The notes beneath the pieces were generated by a model that saw only the letters and a program-made list of their open reading frames with translations, was not told where the DNA came from and searched no databases. Positions 21,451 to 31,230 of a DNA stretch of 64,000 bases are shown piece after piece. This DNA comes from Dendrophyllia cribrosa. Taxonomy: Eukaryota; Cnidaria; Anthozoa; Scleractinia; Dendrophylliidae. Position 1 is the stretch's first letter. Each line of letters begins with the position of its first letter. The stretch is taken from the NCBI GenBank assembly GCA_024195265.1, contig JAJLRJ010000001.1, positions 53,489,202 through 53,553,201 on the forward strand. Direction: 5' to 3'. The position numbers were made by a program, and so were the translations under genes.

Positions 21451-21891
21451 TTAAAGTGCACCTAACCCCCAATTGTTTTTTCTTTTAATCAACTCAATGT
21501 AACTATTCAACTTTTCAACTTGCGTTAGTGATTTATAGAGGTTTGAATTTACAAAATGCTAATTAGATGACGTCAAATCAAGAATCGTTTATTATACAAC
21601 TACTTGTTTCCACCTCCAAGTAATATTTTTTTTACAAGTCAATTGACTATTAACAGTTTTTATCTAGTATTTCTTAAATTGATTATCCTTAAACTGTGAA
21701 CTGCGTATTGTAAATTGAAGTAGAAATAATGGTAGTCTTGATTTGACGTCATCTAATTAGCATTTTGTAAATTCAAATCTCTATAACTCACTAACGCGAC
21801 GTTAAAAACACGAAATATTTCACTATTCGACTTTTCGACGTACATTGAGTTGATTAAAAGAAAAAAGAATTGGGGGTTAGGTGCACTTTAA
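21451..21891. mobile_element. Inverted-repeat element with about 130-base arms
   Basis: TTAAAGTGCACCTAACCCCC at the left and its complement at the right bound long arms that also share CAAAATGCTAATTAGATGAC. Contains TGACGTCA in both arms (about 21569 and 21743). Noncoding. Confidence 0.85.
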
Positions 21892-22153
21892 TAAACATAT
21901 TTTCGTGTAACAAAAATAATAATATTGATGATGGCGTCAGCTCGTACTTCTCTCGTTGTTGAAAAAGAAAAAAATCTTAAGACAAAAAAACGAAACATGA
22001 CCAATAAACTAAAAGAGTTTTATCGCTTACAATCTCTCAATTGCGAAATTTGAAAGAAACAATCCTACTGAGTAACAACTATGGTAGCCGAATTGGTGCA
22101 ACAAACAGAAGGTGTATGAGTTCGTGAGAGCCGCCTGTTGTTTTTAAGCTTAA

Positions 22154-22328
22154 AGGCCCACCTTCACACAAAAGACGTTGCGGTCGTTTGTTTTTGTTTT
22201 GAAATGTTCCATTGTTCATACGCGTGATCTGATTGGTTGCACGCATTCAAGCGTGAATTTCGTGTTACACGAAATTCAGCACAGAAAGTGATCACGGCGC
22301 GCACAGCATTTTGGGTGAAGGTGGGCCT
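22154..22328. mobile_element. TTAA-flanked miniature element (AGGCCCACCTTCAC ends)
   Basis: TIRs AGGCCCACCTTCACACAAA and its complement, flanked by TTAA at 22150-22153 and 22329-22332. The matching place in the duplicated segment near 315-335 lacks it, so it inserted after the duplication. TTAA targets are typical of piggyBac and Kolobok families. Confidence 0.8.
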
Positions 22329-22812
22329 TTAAAACAATAACGTACTGAAACAATAGGGACTGATAAGAGAATTAATGCGCGTATGTTGCAAAAAAATCTG
22401 CTATTGATTCGAGCTTTCTTGGGAAAAGAATCGTACTATGAAACCAACAATAAAACAATGCTGGTATTTTGTATGACGGCCGCTGGAATTAAACGTCACC
22501 GAATTCGTTATCGTAAAGTCTTATGTTGTGTGCATGCGAAATATAAAGAAATTTTAATTGATAAGTATGTGCTTTGTTTCCCCTTTTTGTCACTGGGTGT
22601 ATCTCAAGTTCTGACATGTTTACACGTAGAGATTTCTCGGAAAACCCTCTTATTCTGACCTGGCATTTAAGCCGTATATTTCACGGTAATGCACATGCGT
22701 TGGTTCATCAAGCTTTTACATTTTGTTGATAATAAAAAACCGATTTTGCGCGAATAATAGCCATCACTCGAAAAACGCCACCTCTCCTTGTTCTTCCATT
22801 CCATAGCAGTGA

Positions 22813-23233
22813 GGCCTGATTATATGAGCCGGGCAAGCCCGATTAGCCGGGCTGACTTTCACCTCGGTATTACATGAGGGGAGCCAGACCTGGCCAGAGC
22901 TAAATTTTACATTTTTGGCTGAAAGTTGTTGCTTTGAAAATGGCGGCCAAGCGTAGAGCGTTTTAATTAAGGATTTTGTCAGCATTTTAGTAGCCTGTTC
23001 CAGGCGTTCAGATAGTGGGGAAAGCGCGAATAGTTGGGGAAGGCGCGAAGAAAAGCGAGCGAAAAAATGCAAGGAGACTGGGGAGAGGAGGCGTCTCCCC
23101 GCATTTTTTCGCTTGCCGAGATCCCGGTATCACGATGCCGGGATCCCAGGCGCCTAACCGGCTGGCTTTTTCTCATGTAATTGCGTGCGTTTCTCAAAAC
23201 TCCAGAAGACTTCCCGGATCATGTAATCAGGCC
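22813..23233. mobile_element. Inverted-repeat element (GGCCTGATTACATGA ends)
   Basis: GGCCTGATTATATGAGCCGG at the left matches the complement of the right end, CCGGATCATGTAATCAGGCC. A short piece related to its left end is at 1508-1550. Confidence 0.75.
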
Positions 23234-23415
23234 CTAAGCCCGGTGTATAAAGCCGTTGGTGGAGTGTCAGATTAATGTAACTCTCAAATAAAGCGAGGAC
23301 CACTTGGACAAACAGCACGGCGAAGTGAAGTCGGATCTTGGTGTAGATCAGGATCAGCAGTATTGAATAAAGCTTAAAACTAAATGCAAGGCTGATCGAA
23401 CAGCTATAAAGGACA

Positions 23416-23462
23416 TTTTATTGATCAATATTTCGGTTAGGCAAAACTAACCTTCATCAGGG
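23416..23462 (-). repeat. Penelope/LINE-type 3' hairpin, hammerhead-like
   Basis: On the minus strand it reads CTGATGA, then a 6-base stem GGTTAG/CTAACC with a short loop, then GAAA and a TATTG/CAATA mini-stem. This recalls the core order of the hammerhead ribozymes found in Penelope-like elements, but an extra A before the stem and no U after the mini-stem speak against an active form. Confidence 0.35.
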
Positions 23463-23894
23463 GCTGCAAAGAGTAAGTAAAAATGGAATAACACGGTTAC
23501 AAGATTAATGTCATTGAACATTGATTAAAGAACTCACTATATTAGTAAATTTCAAGCGCGATTCCTTTGAAATAACAAGGTCGATTTCACGTTTTAAGAA
23601 AAGCTTGGGGAAGTTCTCAACAATGTAGAAAAATTTTGCGGACAACTGCAAATTACGGCGAACACTGGCGTTTCCAAAACTTCTCACTTTCTAATGAGCA
23701 TGTATGTTTTCCAACTTTACCTATGGAAAAATGATGTCTTCAGACATTCTGGAACGTTTCTGAAACATTTATGCGTACTACACCATACGACGCCGATAAT
23801 TTTTATAATCAAAGTCTTGTTTTCGTTTCTGAGTTTGACTGTGGAAATTTCAGACAAAAACGTTCCTTTGTCCGAAATATCCATGATGCATCCT

Positions 23895-24594
23895 GCTGCG
23901 ACGTTCGGTTGCGGACAAAATTACCTGAATTAAAAACAGAAGTTCAATATTATTTTTTCCTTCGAAGATACAAAATACGTTTCGAGTTTTGCAAAATAGT
24001 GATTGGATTTTCCACATTCAACGTCGAACATTGAAAAAAAAAATAGAACGAAACTTATTTCTAAAATAGAATTTCAAAACACAAAATCAGAGATCGAAAT
24101 ATTTAAAATCTAATGAACGAATCGACAGAAAAATATGTCGAGAGAAAACGGAAGTTAGGTTTCGAGATAAGATAAAATGTGAGGCGAGAGGAAACGGAAG
24201 TTGATTATCCAGAAAATTTGCGAGTCGAGAGGAAACGGAGGTGCATTAGTGAGCTGAGCTCGGAGCGGGAGAGGAACGAAAGGAGTTTATGAAAATGGCG
24301 AGATGGCTACCAAACTTCACTGTGTTCTTCTTCTCTTTGGCAAGACTTCTTCAAAATTGCGAAGAACAGTTGAATTCAGCATCATGTGATACCTCTGAAT
24401 TCTTACTTCGACGTCTTGACGAATTCGAAAGAACCCTTTCAACTTTTTCAAGGTTTGTTGAGTGTTATGGTCATCTCCACTCACAACAAAATTGCCTGGC
24501 GGATTTGTCATACCTTCTTCGTCGCACAAGTGAACGAAGTAATACAAAGGTAGAAAGCCATGTTTAACCAGGACGACCAAGGTTGTATCCTGCT
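23895..24594. mobile_element. 700-base insertion upstream of gene B
   Basis: Gene A reads from GATGCATTCTG straight into AGCCAAGCTATTTATGG (about 2190-2212); gene B has about 700 bases between the same points. The insert carries the ORF at 24289 and three GAGAGGAAACGGA repeats. Confidence 0.6.
24289..24567 (+). pseudogene. N-terminal fragment of an integrase/HTH-type transposon protein
   Basis: 92 codons beginning MKMARWLPNF, with a helical leucine-rich middle and ending ESHV before a TAA. Past the stop the same frame reads PGRPRLYPAPS. Multicopy integrase-like proteins in cnidarian and fish genomes have a helical N-terminal region of this length leading to SH..GRPR and then a helix-turn-helix; the match is from memory. 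The stop just before GRPR and the end of homology 25 bases later show it is a broken fragment. Confidence 0.4.
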
Positions 24595-24784
24595 CCAAGC
24601 TATTTATGGAAACAAAGTCACAAGTAAGACAAGAAAAGCTTCCATTTTATATCAATTGCGTTCGATTGTCATATAATCTGGTATGAATGGCCACCGACAG
24701 TACAATAAAAATAGCTTGTAGTAACATTCGATTTTCCCGCTCGACGATTTTATTATGGTCTGTTGACGGATATTAACAAAATAA

Positions 24785-24828
24785 TGACGTCACAGCGTCT
24801 TCGGTATAATGACGTCATGGAATTTTCC
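24785..24828 (+). promoter_or_regulatory. Gene B upstream cassette: two CRE palindromes and a kB-like site
   Basis: TGACGTCA at 24785-24792 and 24810-24817, then GGAATTTTCC at 24819-24828, about 140-185 bases before the ATG. Spacing between sites is 25 and 9 bases, matching A (26, 9) and C (26, 9). CRE palindromes bind CREB/ATF proteins and the last site fits the kB consensus; function is inferred. Confidence 0.6.
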
Positions 24829-24969
24829 CCAGAATTTCCGAGAATTCAAAAGCAGTTCTAATTCTCGGAAGGCGCTTATTAGCTCGCTAGTTTGTCTCTG
24901 TCGTCTCTGCCGACATAAGTTATATTGAGATTTCTTAATCATTTCAGTTATATTTGAACAAAACATATC

Positions 24970-25261
24970 ATGTCACAAACAATGAAGAAATTTGACACAA
25001 GTTTGCGAAAGATGAAGGACTTGATGCATTATGCGCCGTGGACTGGAGTGTGGAATAAGAAGCCTTATTATGACGATGTGCCACTACTAGAGACGCAAGA
25101 GATAAATGAAGATGAAGGTGAAGAAGTGCGGAGTAAACTTGTCGCATCAAACCCGAAACTTGTAGCACTCGCCTACGCAGCCTGTGCGTTGGTGCTGGTT
25201 GCTGTCGGTACTTTGGTTGTTATTCTAATATTTCAATCGAGAACATCACCTGAAACCAAAG
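24970..25261 (+). CDS. Gene B exon 1: cytoplasmic tail and membrane anchor
   Basis: 97 codons plus one base, donor AAAG|GTATGT. After [18 protein letters not shown] come YYDDV (Y-x-x-hydrophobic) and DDVPLL (acidic dileucine), an acidic run EINEDEGEE, and a helix [19 protein letters not shown]. Such motifs direct endocytosis or endolysosomal sorting in animal membrane proteins. The first 29 codons match gene A. Confidence 0.8.
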
Positions 25262-25488
25262 GTATGTGCAGACAACAACTGTATGTGTCTAACAAGGTAA
25301 ACAAGATAATTTTTATACTAAAATCGTCCGTTATCGACGTTATCAGACCTTATCGGGGAGCTCATGCGACTCTATTCGATGAGGCAAAATGTGCTTTGCT
25401 TTGCATTTCTTTTCATGCATATCTACTGCTACGCAACCACTTTTATTTTACACACGGATTCATCTGAAATTTATATGTATATATGTAT

Positions 25489-25519
<31 letters not shown>

Positions 25520-28500
25520 AATATAATTTTCGATTATGAATGACAAGAAACCATAAGACTATATATAAGACTTATTTCATTTATGCATTATTAGCTAATG
25601 ATATAGTAGCATTTAATATTACGAAAAACTGATCGAATATCACTGACATGTCTGACATCGCTGAGGCTATACCAGACAACAAATGCTAATTCACAATATA
25701 CCGTGGGTTCCCGATTTTGAATCTGTAAGCTGCTATCCGGACAAATTAGACCGTCTAGATCTATCGGTACAAGTTTTATACCTTCTCAGATACATTTTTA
25801 GAAACGTAGCGGTTGTACTGGTACCGTGTGCAACCTTGTATGTTTCTAGTGGCGATATAAACTCAGATAAATTCGTGCGGAAATCATACTGGACAAGAGC
25901 TCCAGCAATCAGTTTCTGGTGATGAAGAAGCTTTCGTTTGTCCGAGTGAATTTCTCAGTCAAACTAGACTTTTTGGACTTTTTTAGCAACATTTTATTAT
26001 TTTGAGTAATTCATTGCAAAATTGGTAAAAGCACCTAACCCCGCTGTTTACCGGTATTAAACCGTGAAAAGATTAACATATTCACACATAATATTGTACC
26101 GGTACAAAAACCCGGGTACAAAACGTGCATGAATCCAAACTGTACATCGGTGTACAGTGTAAACATCGCCTGCATCGCCAGATAAATTCAATGAAATTGA
26201 CCATAACTGCTAGAGTTCCCAATGTTTTTGTTCCATTGTAAAACACGAAGAATTGGGGTCCTTCCGTGAATAAAGGAACACATTTGTATTTCCATTGTTT
26301 ACGAGGCTTTGTATTTTAATCCTGTTTTGGAGTTATGCTGTTTTCTGTCCGTTTTGTTTCTTTTGTTTTATTCGTTCTCCGGCACTCACAGAAACTACCG
26401 AGAATTGTCGGATCCCCTTAATATGCCCAACTAATATCCGACTGTTCTCCGTGTGTTACTATGGACCAAAATACTGTAATGCTTCAGAGACCACCAATAT
26501 TGCTTGTATCTTTCAAAGTTAAGTTAAAAAGATCTGTTATAGTAGTTATTACTTTACTTCTGAATTAATCAATATCCTTATACCGACCCCAAAAGTCATC
26601 CTTTAATACTTTAATGCTTTAAGTTTGATAAAATTAATCATCTTAATTAAAGAAGGAAGCCTAATTTCACAAGCGCTAGCCCTCTGGTTTATTTTTAGGC
26701 ATCTCGCCACTCAAGTATCTTTTCTCTTTATTCATGCATTTTTTTTCTTTCTTCATCATAAATTTAATATTACGTAATTTTGCTGTTGCAAATAAGGAAA
26801 AGTATAGTATATAACTAAATGTAATTTTTAAAAAAAAATCAAATAATTTAGGTAATGAACTGAAATTTTTTTTTTCTCTTTTGATGTTTGTTTCTCATGA
26901 CAAGGCTGGAGCTTGGAATTATTTTCACGCTCTACGGACTATCTTGTGTTTATGATGAAACCGCATTAGGAGTCACCAGGGTATGGGGTATTGGAGCAAA
27001 AATTATAGGGATACGGTATATTGGGTAATAAGGCCAATAAAACAGGGATACAAGAATTTTAATGCAGTTAACTGGATACAGGTCTAAAATGAATGGGATA
27101 ATACAAGATATGCAGGATCCCACCAAATCAAACAATATGGTCCACTGCTTTCAATTCCTGGAATTTTTCACAGGTAAACGTAGCATGTGTTCCAAAGTTG
27201 TCCCATAAAAAATAAAGACTACATAATTGTTTACAACATCATGCACCCCCGCCTAAAAATTCAACGGCACAAAGTTAGAAAATTTAAAAATAGGCATATA
27301 GTGGGAAACATATAGCTCCGGCACATGGAGGAAGTGTATGATGCTTTTCATCGATCAAGGTTCCAGGAAAGAATGAAAAGGTTAATTTGAATTGGCTAAG
27401 ATGTGGTTATAGTAAGTGGTTATAGAAAAAGATATGGTTATAGTAAACTGTTTCGCTTTGTTTCATTACTGTAAAACCTATTTTATACCAACCAGATCAA
27501 GATGGTTCGTTTTCAACCTTAAATTGTTTACTTCTTGCAGATATCAACGAGTGTTTATCACATGAACTGCATTCCTGCCCTTTTAACTCAGACTGTGTCA
27601 ACACTGTTGGAAGCTACAACTGCAGTTGTCATTCGGGATATGAAAGCGATGGACGATCATGCAACGACGTCAACGAGTGCAACTTAAACATTCATAATTG
27701 CAGCACTTATGCATTCTGTAATAACACTGTTGGCTCTTATGACTGCATCTGTCTTGAAGGATTTCAAGGTAATGGGTCTTTCTGTAGTGACGCCGACGAA
27801 TGTGGAACGGAAGTTGACAATTGTAGTCTCCGAGCATTCTGCACGAATGCAATTGGGACCTTCAACTGTACGTGTTTGTCAGGCTTTCATGGGGATGGGC
27901 GGACATGTCAAGATGTTAACGAGTGCAAAGCAAAGACTGATAATTGCAGTGTGAATGCAGTCTGCACAAACAATATTGGCGCCTATAATTGTACTTGCAA
28001 TGAAGGGTTTGAAGGTGATGGACGGTCGTGCAAGGACGTGGATGAATGCAAGATGAAAAAGCACAAATGCAGTCTGCAAGCATTCTGCACAAACAGTGTT
28101 GGTACATTCAGTTGTACGTGTCGTGGTGGATACAAAGGAGATGGACTGCTGTGCACTGACATAGATGAGTGCAAGAGTGGGACTCACAGCTGTCACGCTC
28201 ACGCCAGTTGTGCGAACAACGCAGGTTCATACAGCTGCTATTGCAGAGAAGGGTACACAGAAAATGGCCAAAATTGCAGTGGTAAGTACAGGGACAAAAA
28301 AAGTTCGAAATGTCCATCCATATCCTTTTATTTTTCTTAAAGCTAATTTACGGGTGTTTGTTAAGATGTACTAAAAGGACTTTAGCATTCCTGAGTGTGG
28401 CAATAACTGATAATTTTTTTTTCAAAAAAAAAATTTCTAGCACCCAATTTGCTCGATCGTGAAAGAGCGTCAGATCTACGAGACTGATAGATTGATCACT

Positions 28501-30125
28501 TGTAGTTATTCCGGATTATAAGTTGAACCGCTAAGCTGATATGATTTCTTTTTCTTAGACATAGATGAGTGCAGTCGAAGCCCTTGTGACGAGAACGCAG
28601 TTTGCACAAACACAGACGGGTCATATAACTGTGGCTGCAATCCCGGCTTCCAGGGTGACGGAATGTCATGTGTTGATTATGATGAGTGCAGAGAGGATGC
28701 TCACGACTGTCACCAGATGGCTATGTGTGATAATACTTGGGGCTCATATCGCTGTTCCTGTTCCAAAGGTTATCAAGGAAATGGTAAAGTCTGCAAAGGT
28801 GAGCAAAGTCGTATACAGCTATGGTTAAACGAATATGAGAAGTGTATGAATGACATATCGAATTATACGGTCTTTAATCGGCACGTTACTATGAGAGACT
28901 GATAGATTGATCACTTGTAGTTAGTCCTGATTACACTGTATAAGTTGAACCGCTAAGATCATACCGTAAAATATGATTTATTTTTCTTAGACACAGATGA
29001 GTGCAGAGATGGGTCACCCAAATGTAACTTGAAGGCCCGCTGCATCAACAACCAAGGCTCATACAGTTGTAAGTGTCTTGATGGATATCATGGTGATGGA
29101 AAGAAATGCTATGACATCAATGAGTGCAGTCGAAGCCCTTGTGACGATAATGCAGTTTGCAGAAACACAGACGGGTCATATAGCTGTGGCTGCAATCCCG
29201 GCTTCCAGGGTGACGGAATGTCGTGTGTTGATTATGACGAGTGCAGAGAGGATGCTCACGACTGTCACCAGAAGGCTGTGTGTGATAATACTCGGGGCTC
29301 ATATCGCTGTTCCTGTTCTAAAGGTTATCATGGAAATGGTAAAGTCTGTAAAGGTGAGCGAAGTCGTATACAGCTTCGGTTAAATGAATATGAGAAGTAT
29401 ATGAATGACATATCGAATTATACGGTCTTCAATCGGCGCGTTACCATGAGAGACTGGTAGATTGATCACTTGTGATTAGTGCGGATTATAAGTTAAACCG
29501 CTAAGATCATACCGTAAAATATGATTTATTTTTCTTAGACATAGATGAGTGCAGTCGAAGCCCTTGTGACGAGAACGCAGTTTGCAGAAACACAGACGGG
29601 TCATATAGCTGTTTCTGTTGTAAAGGTTATCATGGAAATGGTAAAGTCTCCAAAGGTAAGGGAAGTTGTATACAGCTTCGGTTAAACCAATATGAGAAGT
29701 ATATAAATGACATATCGGTCTTCACTCGACACGTAACCATGCACGTTTGTAGGACACGTGGGATTTTAACTCTTCATTTGAACGGGTTGAATACCAGTTT
29801 TGGTACGAAGAGAGATCCGTTTCTACTTTCTGATTTACAGTATTCGGTAATCTTTTTATTTCAAAGACAAAAACGTATCGCAAGACCAAATTGAATGAGT
29901 GAGATTCCCGACTTATGAACACTAAGAGGATATGCAACAGTAGTTTGAGCCGTGTATGCAGCCAACTGCTTTACAGAAAAAGCATACAATCAGCTAATTA
30001 GTAAAATCAAGTAACTTTGTTTTATTTTATTTTGTGTTATCACAGCTTCTTCTGCAAGAACGACAGTGTCTAGCAAAATTCTCTTCATCGTGGTAGCTGG
30101 TTCTGTCATATCACTTGGTATCTGA
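24970..30125 (+). CDS. Gene B: EGF-repeat membrane protein
   Basis: Six exons (24970-25261, 27541-28281, 28559-28798, 28991-29353, 29539-29655, 30046-30125) join in phase 1 without frame disruption and code 610 residues. Layout: cytoplasmic tail with YYDDV and DDVPLL sorting-like motifs (residues 33-40), membrane helix at about 65-88, SPETK linker, eleven regular EGF/cbEGF modules and one degenerate module, then a GPI-type hydrophobic C terminus. It is the only copy with both an ancestral ATG and an intact frame, though it lacks the EGF exon corresponding to exon 2 of A and C. Probably a cell-surface adhesion or recognition protein; ligand unknown. Confidence 0.8.
25262..27540 (+). other. Gene B intron 1; exon 2 deleted
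   Basis: Collinear with gene A introns 1-2 except that at about 27125 (GGATCCCACC|AAATCAAACAATATGG) it skips the stretch equal to about 4513-5248 of gene A, which contains exon 2. An AT-rich microsatellite with TA and CATA units is at 25473-25520. Confidence 0.75.
27541..28281 (+). CDS. Gene B exon 3: six EGF modules
   Basis: 741 bases (247 codons), six modules starting DINEC, DVNEC, DADEC, DVNEC, DVDEC and DIDEC. Only one module of the KMK type is present, against three in A and two in C. Acceptor CTTCTTGCAG, donor G|GTAAGT. The hydroxylation pattern C-x-N-x4-Y/F-x-C-x-C is in most modules. Confidence 0.88.
28559..28798 (+). CDS. Gene B exon 4: two EGF modules
   Basis: 240 bases; modules [16 protein letters not shown] and [18 protein letters not shown]. 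Donor AAAG|GTGAGC, acceptor TTTTTCTTAG. It is the template repeated, with its flanking introns, in exons 5 and 6. Confidence 0.85.
28991..29353 (+). CDS. Gene B exon 5: three EGF modules
   Basis: 363 bases. [18 protein letters not shown] is followed by a near-identical copy of the exon 4 pair. Both flanking introns are copies of each other (GATTGATCACTTGTAGTTAG, ATACCGTAAAATATGATTTA), showing exon-plus-intron tandem duplication. Confidence 0.85.
29539..29655 (+). CDS. Gene B exon 6: chimeric, cysteine-deficient EGF module
   Basis: 117 bases, 39 codons, phase kept. The start ([16 protein letters not shown]...GSYSC) is from the first module of exon 4, the end ([10 protein letters not shown]) from the second, fused by loss of exactly 123 bases, one module. 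The sixth cysteine codon has become TCC (KVSK) and an extra cysteine arises at the fusion (CFCC). Absent from C at this position. Donor AAAG|GTAAGG. It could be skipped in splicing without frame change. Confidence 0.7.
30046..30125 (+). CDS. Gene B last exon: hydrophobic C terminus
   Basis: [11 protein letters not shown], then [15 protein letters not shown] and TGA, after a TTTTGTGTTATCACAG acceptor. Nearly identical to gene C 49697-49776 at DNA level. GPI-signal layout as in gene A. Confidence 0.82.
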
Positions 30126-30176
30126 AGACCTCATGGTTACTGCAAGCATTCTTTAGTTGCATTGAACTACTACAAA

Positions 30177-30452
30177 AACGTGTCTCGCAGAGCCTCGCGA
30201 AGCTCGGAGGAGTGTGCACCACAAAATTTTAGCAACGGGGGAGGGAGAGATAGAATTTCTGGTTTAACTGGAGAGGTTAGGTTGCATGGCCACCCCGAAA
30301 TTTGAAGTTGAGTCGCAGTCGTTAGTCACACTGGATGACGCCAATTGGAGATTTGTCGCGGTTTTGTTGCTAGGCAACTGCAGGACACCAACCCGATATA
30401 TTGATAAAGGCAACCGGAAATTCAACTGCCCAAAAGCGATCCACGCGCGACA
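30177..30452. repeat. Dispersed repeat, copy 2 (CGTGTCTCGCAGA family)
   Basis: Starts CGTGTCTCGCAGAGCCTCGC and ends near GATCCACGCGCGACAAAT. It interrupts the 3' flank that in gene A reads TTGAACTATTTAAATTGAAACTTGG without it. A 74-codon frame inside is not conserved between copies. Confidence 0.6.
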
Positions 30453-30576
30453 AATTTATAAATTGAAACTTGGTTACGTATATCGACAGAGGAACTGTTT
30501 AACGCCGTAATTTTTAATGTAGAATATTGTATCAGTATTCAAGCGTTGCCTGTCCCATTTTATTGGTGGGGAAAGA

Positions 30577-31230
30577 AAGTAAAAACCGCACCTCCTCAAT
30601 TTTTTGCGTTTTTACGCCCTCTTTTGCCCTTCACTTGTACTTTGCCAAATTTATATACGTTTTACTACGCCTTTCAATAACATGCGAACTCTTGGATTTT
30701 CAAAGGCAGACTAAGGTTACGTTTTACGCTGCCGTCAATCATAATATGGCGACAAAAATTGGACCTCTGAAAAATGAAACTGAGAAAAGGGATCGAAATC
30801 CACTAATCACAACCCACAAAAGTATGACCTTTTCACCTTTTTGCGTAAAGCGTCGTTGTTTCCTGATACGTGAAACACTGTGTCTCATGTTTGATATATT
30901 ACGTGAAACACTGTCTCATGTTTAATATATTACATGAAACACTGTGTCTCATGTTTGATATATTACATGACACACTGAGTCTCATGTTTGATATATTACG
31001 TCCACTATGATAATTGCGGCAATAAAAAACGAAACTGTTGGTTGAGTTTTGAACTTCAGAATTCGTGTGTTATTGAAAAGGGCAGTAACGCGGAATAAGA
31101 GCAAACGCGCGGCAAAGTGTATCTTATATAAAATTAAAACATAAAACGTCTGGGAAACAGACTACAATGTGAGCGCCTGGAACTGCTGTCAACCTTTAAG
31201 ATACTTTCAAGCTGTAAACCAAAGGAAGGG
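30577..31230. repeat. Palindromic repeat, also at 53000-53330
   Basis: TTTTACGCCCTCTTTTGCCC...CGCGAACTCTTGG pairs imperfectly with GAACTTCAGAATTCGTGTG...; the copy at 53000-53330 lacks about 270 central bases (30745-31010). It lies downstream of gene B as its twin lies downstream of gene C, so it is part of the duplicated unit. Confidence 0.6.
30866..31000. repeat. Four tandem units of about 34-36 bases
   Basis: ACGTGAAACACTGTGTCTCA followed by TGTTTGATATATT repeats four times with small changes. It is inside the segment missing from the 53 kb twin. Confidence 0.85.

Noticed and set aside
25473..25520. TATA-box cluster as a promoter
   Set aside because: A simple TA/CATA microsatellite inside intron 1 of gene B.
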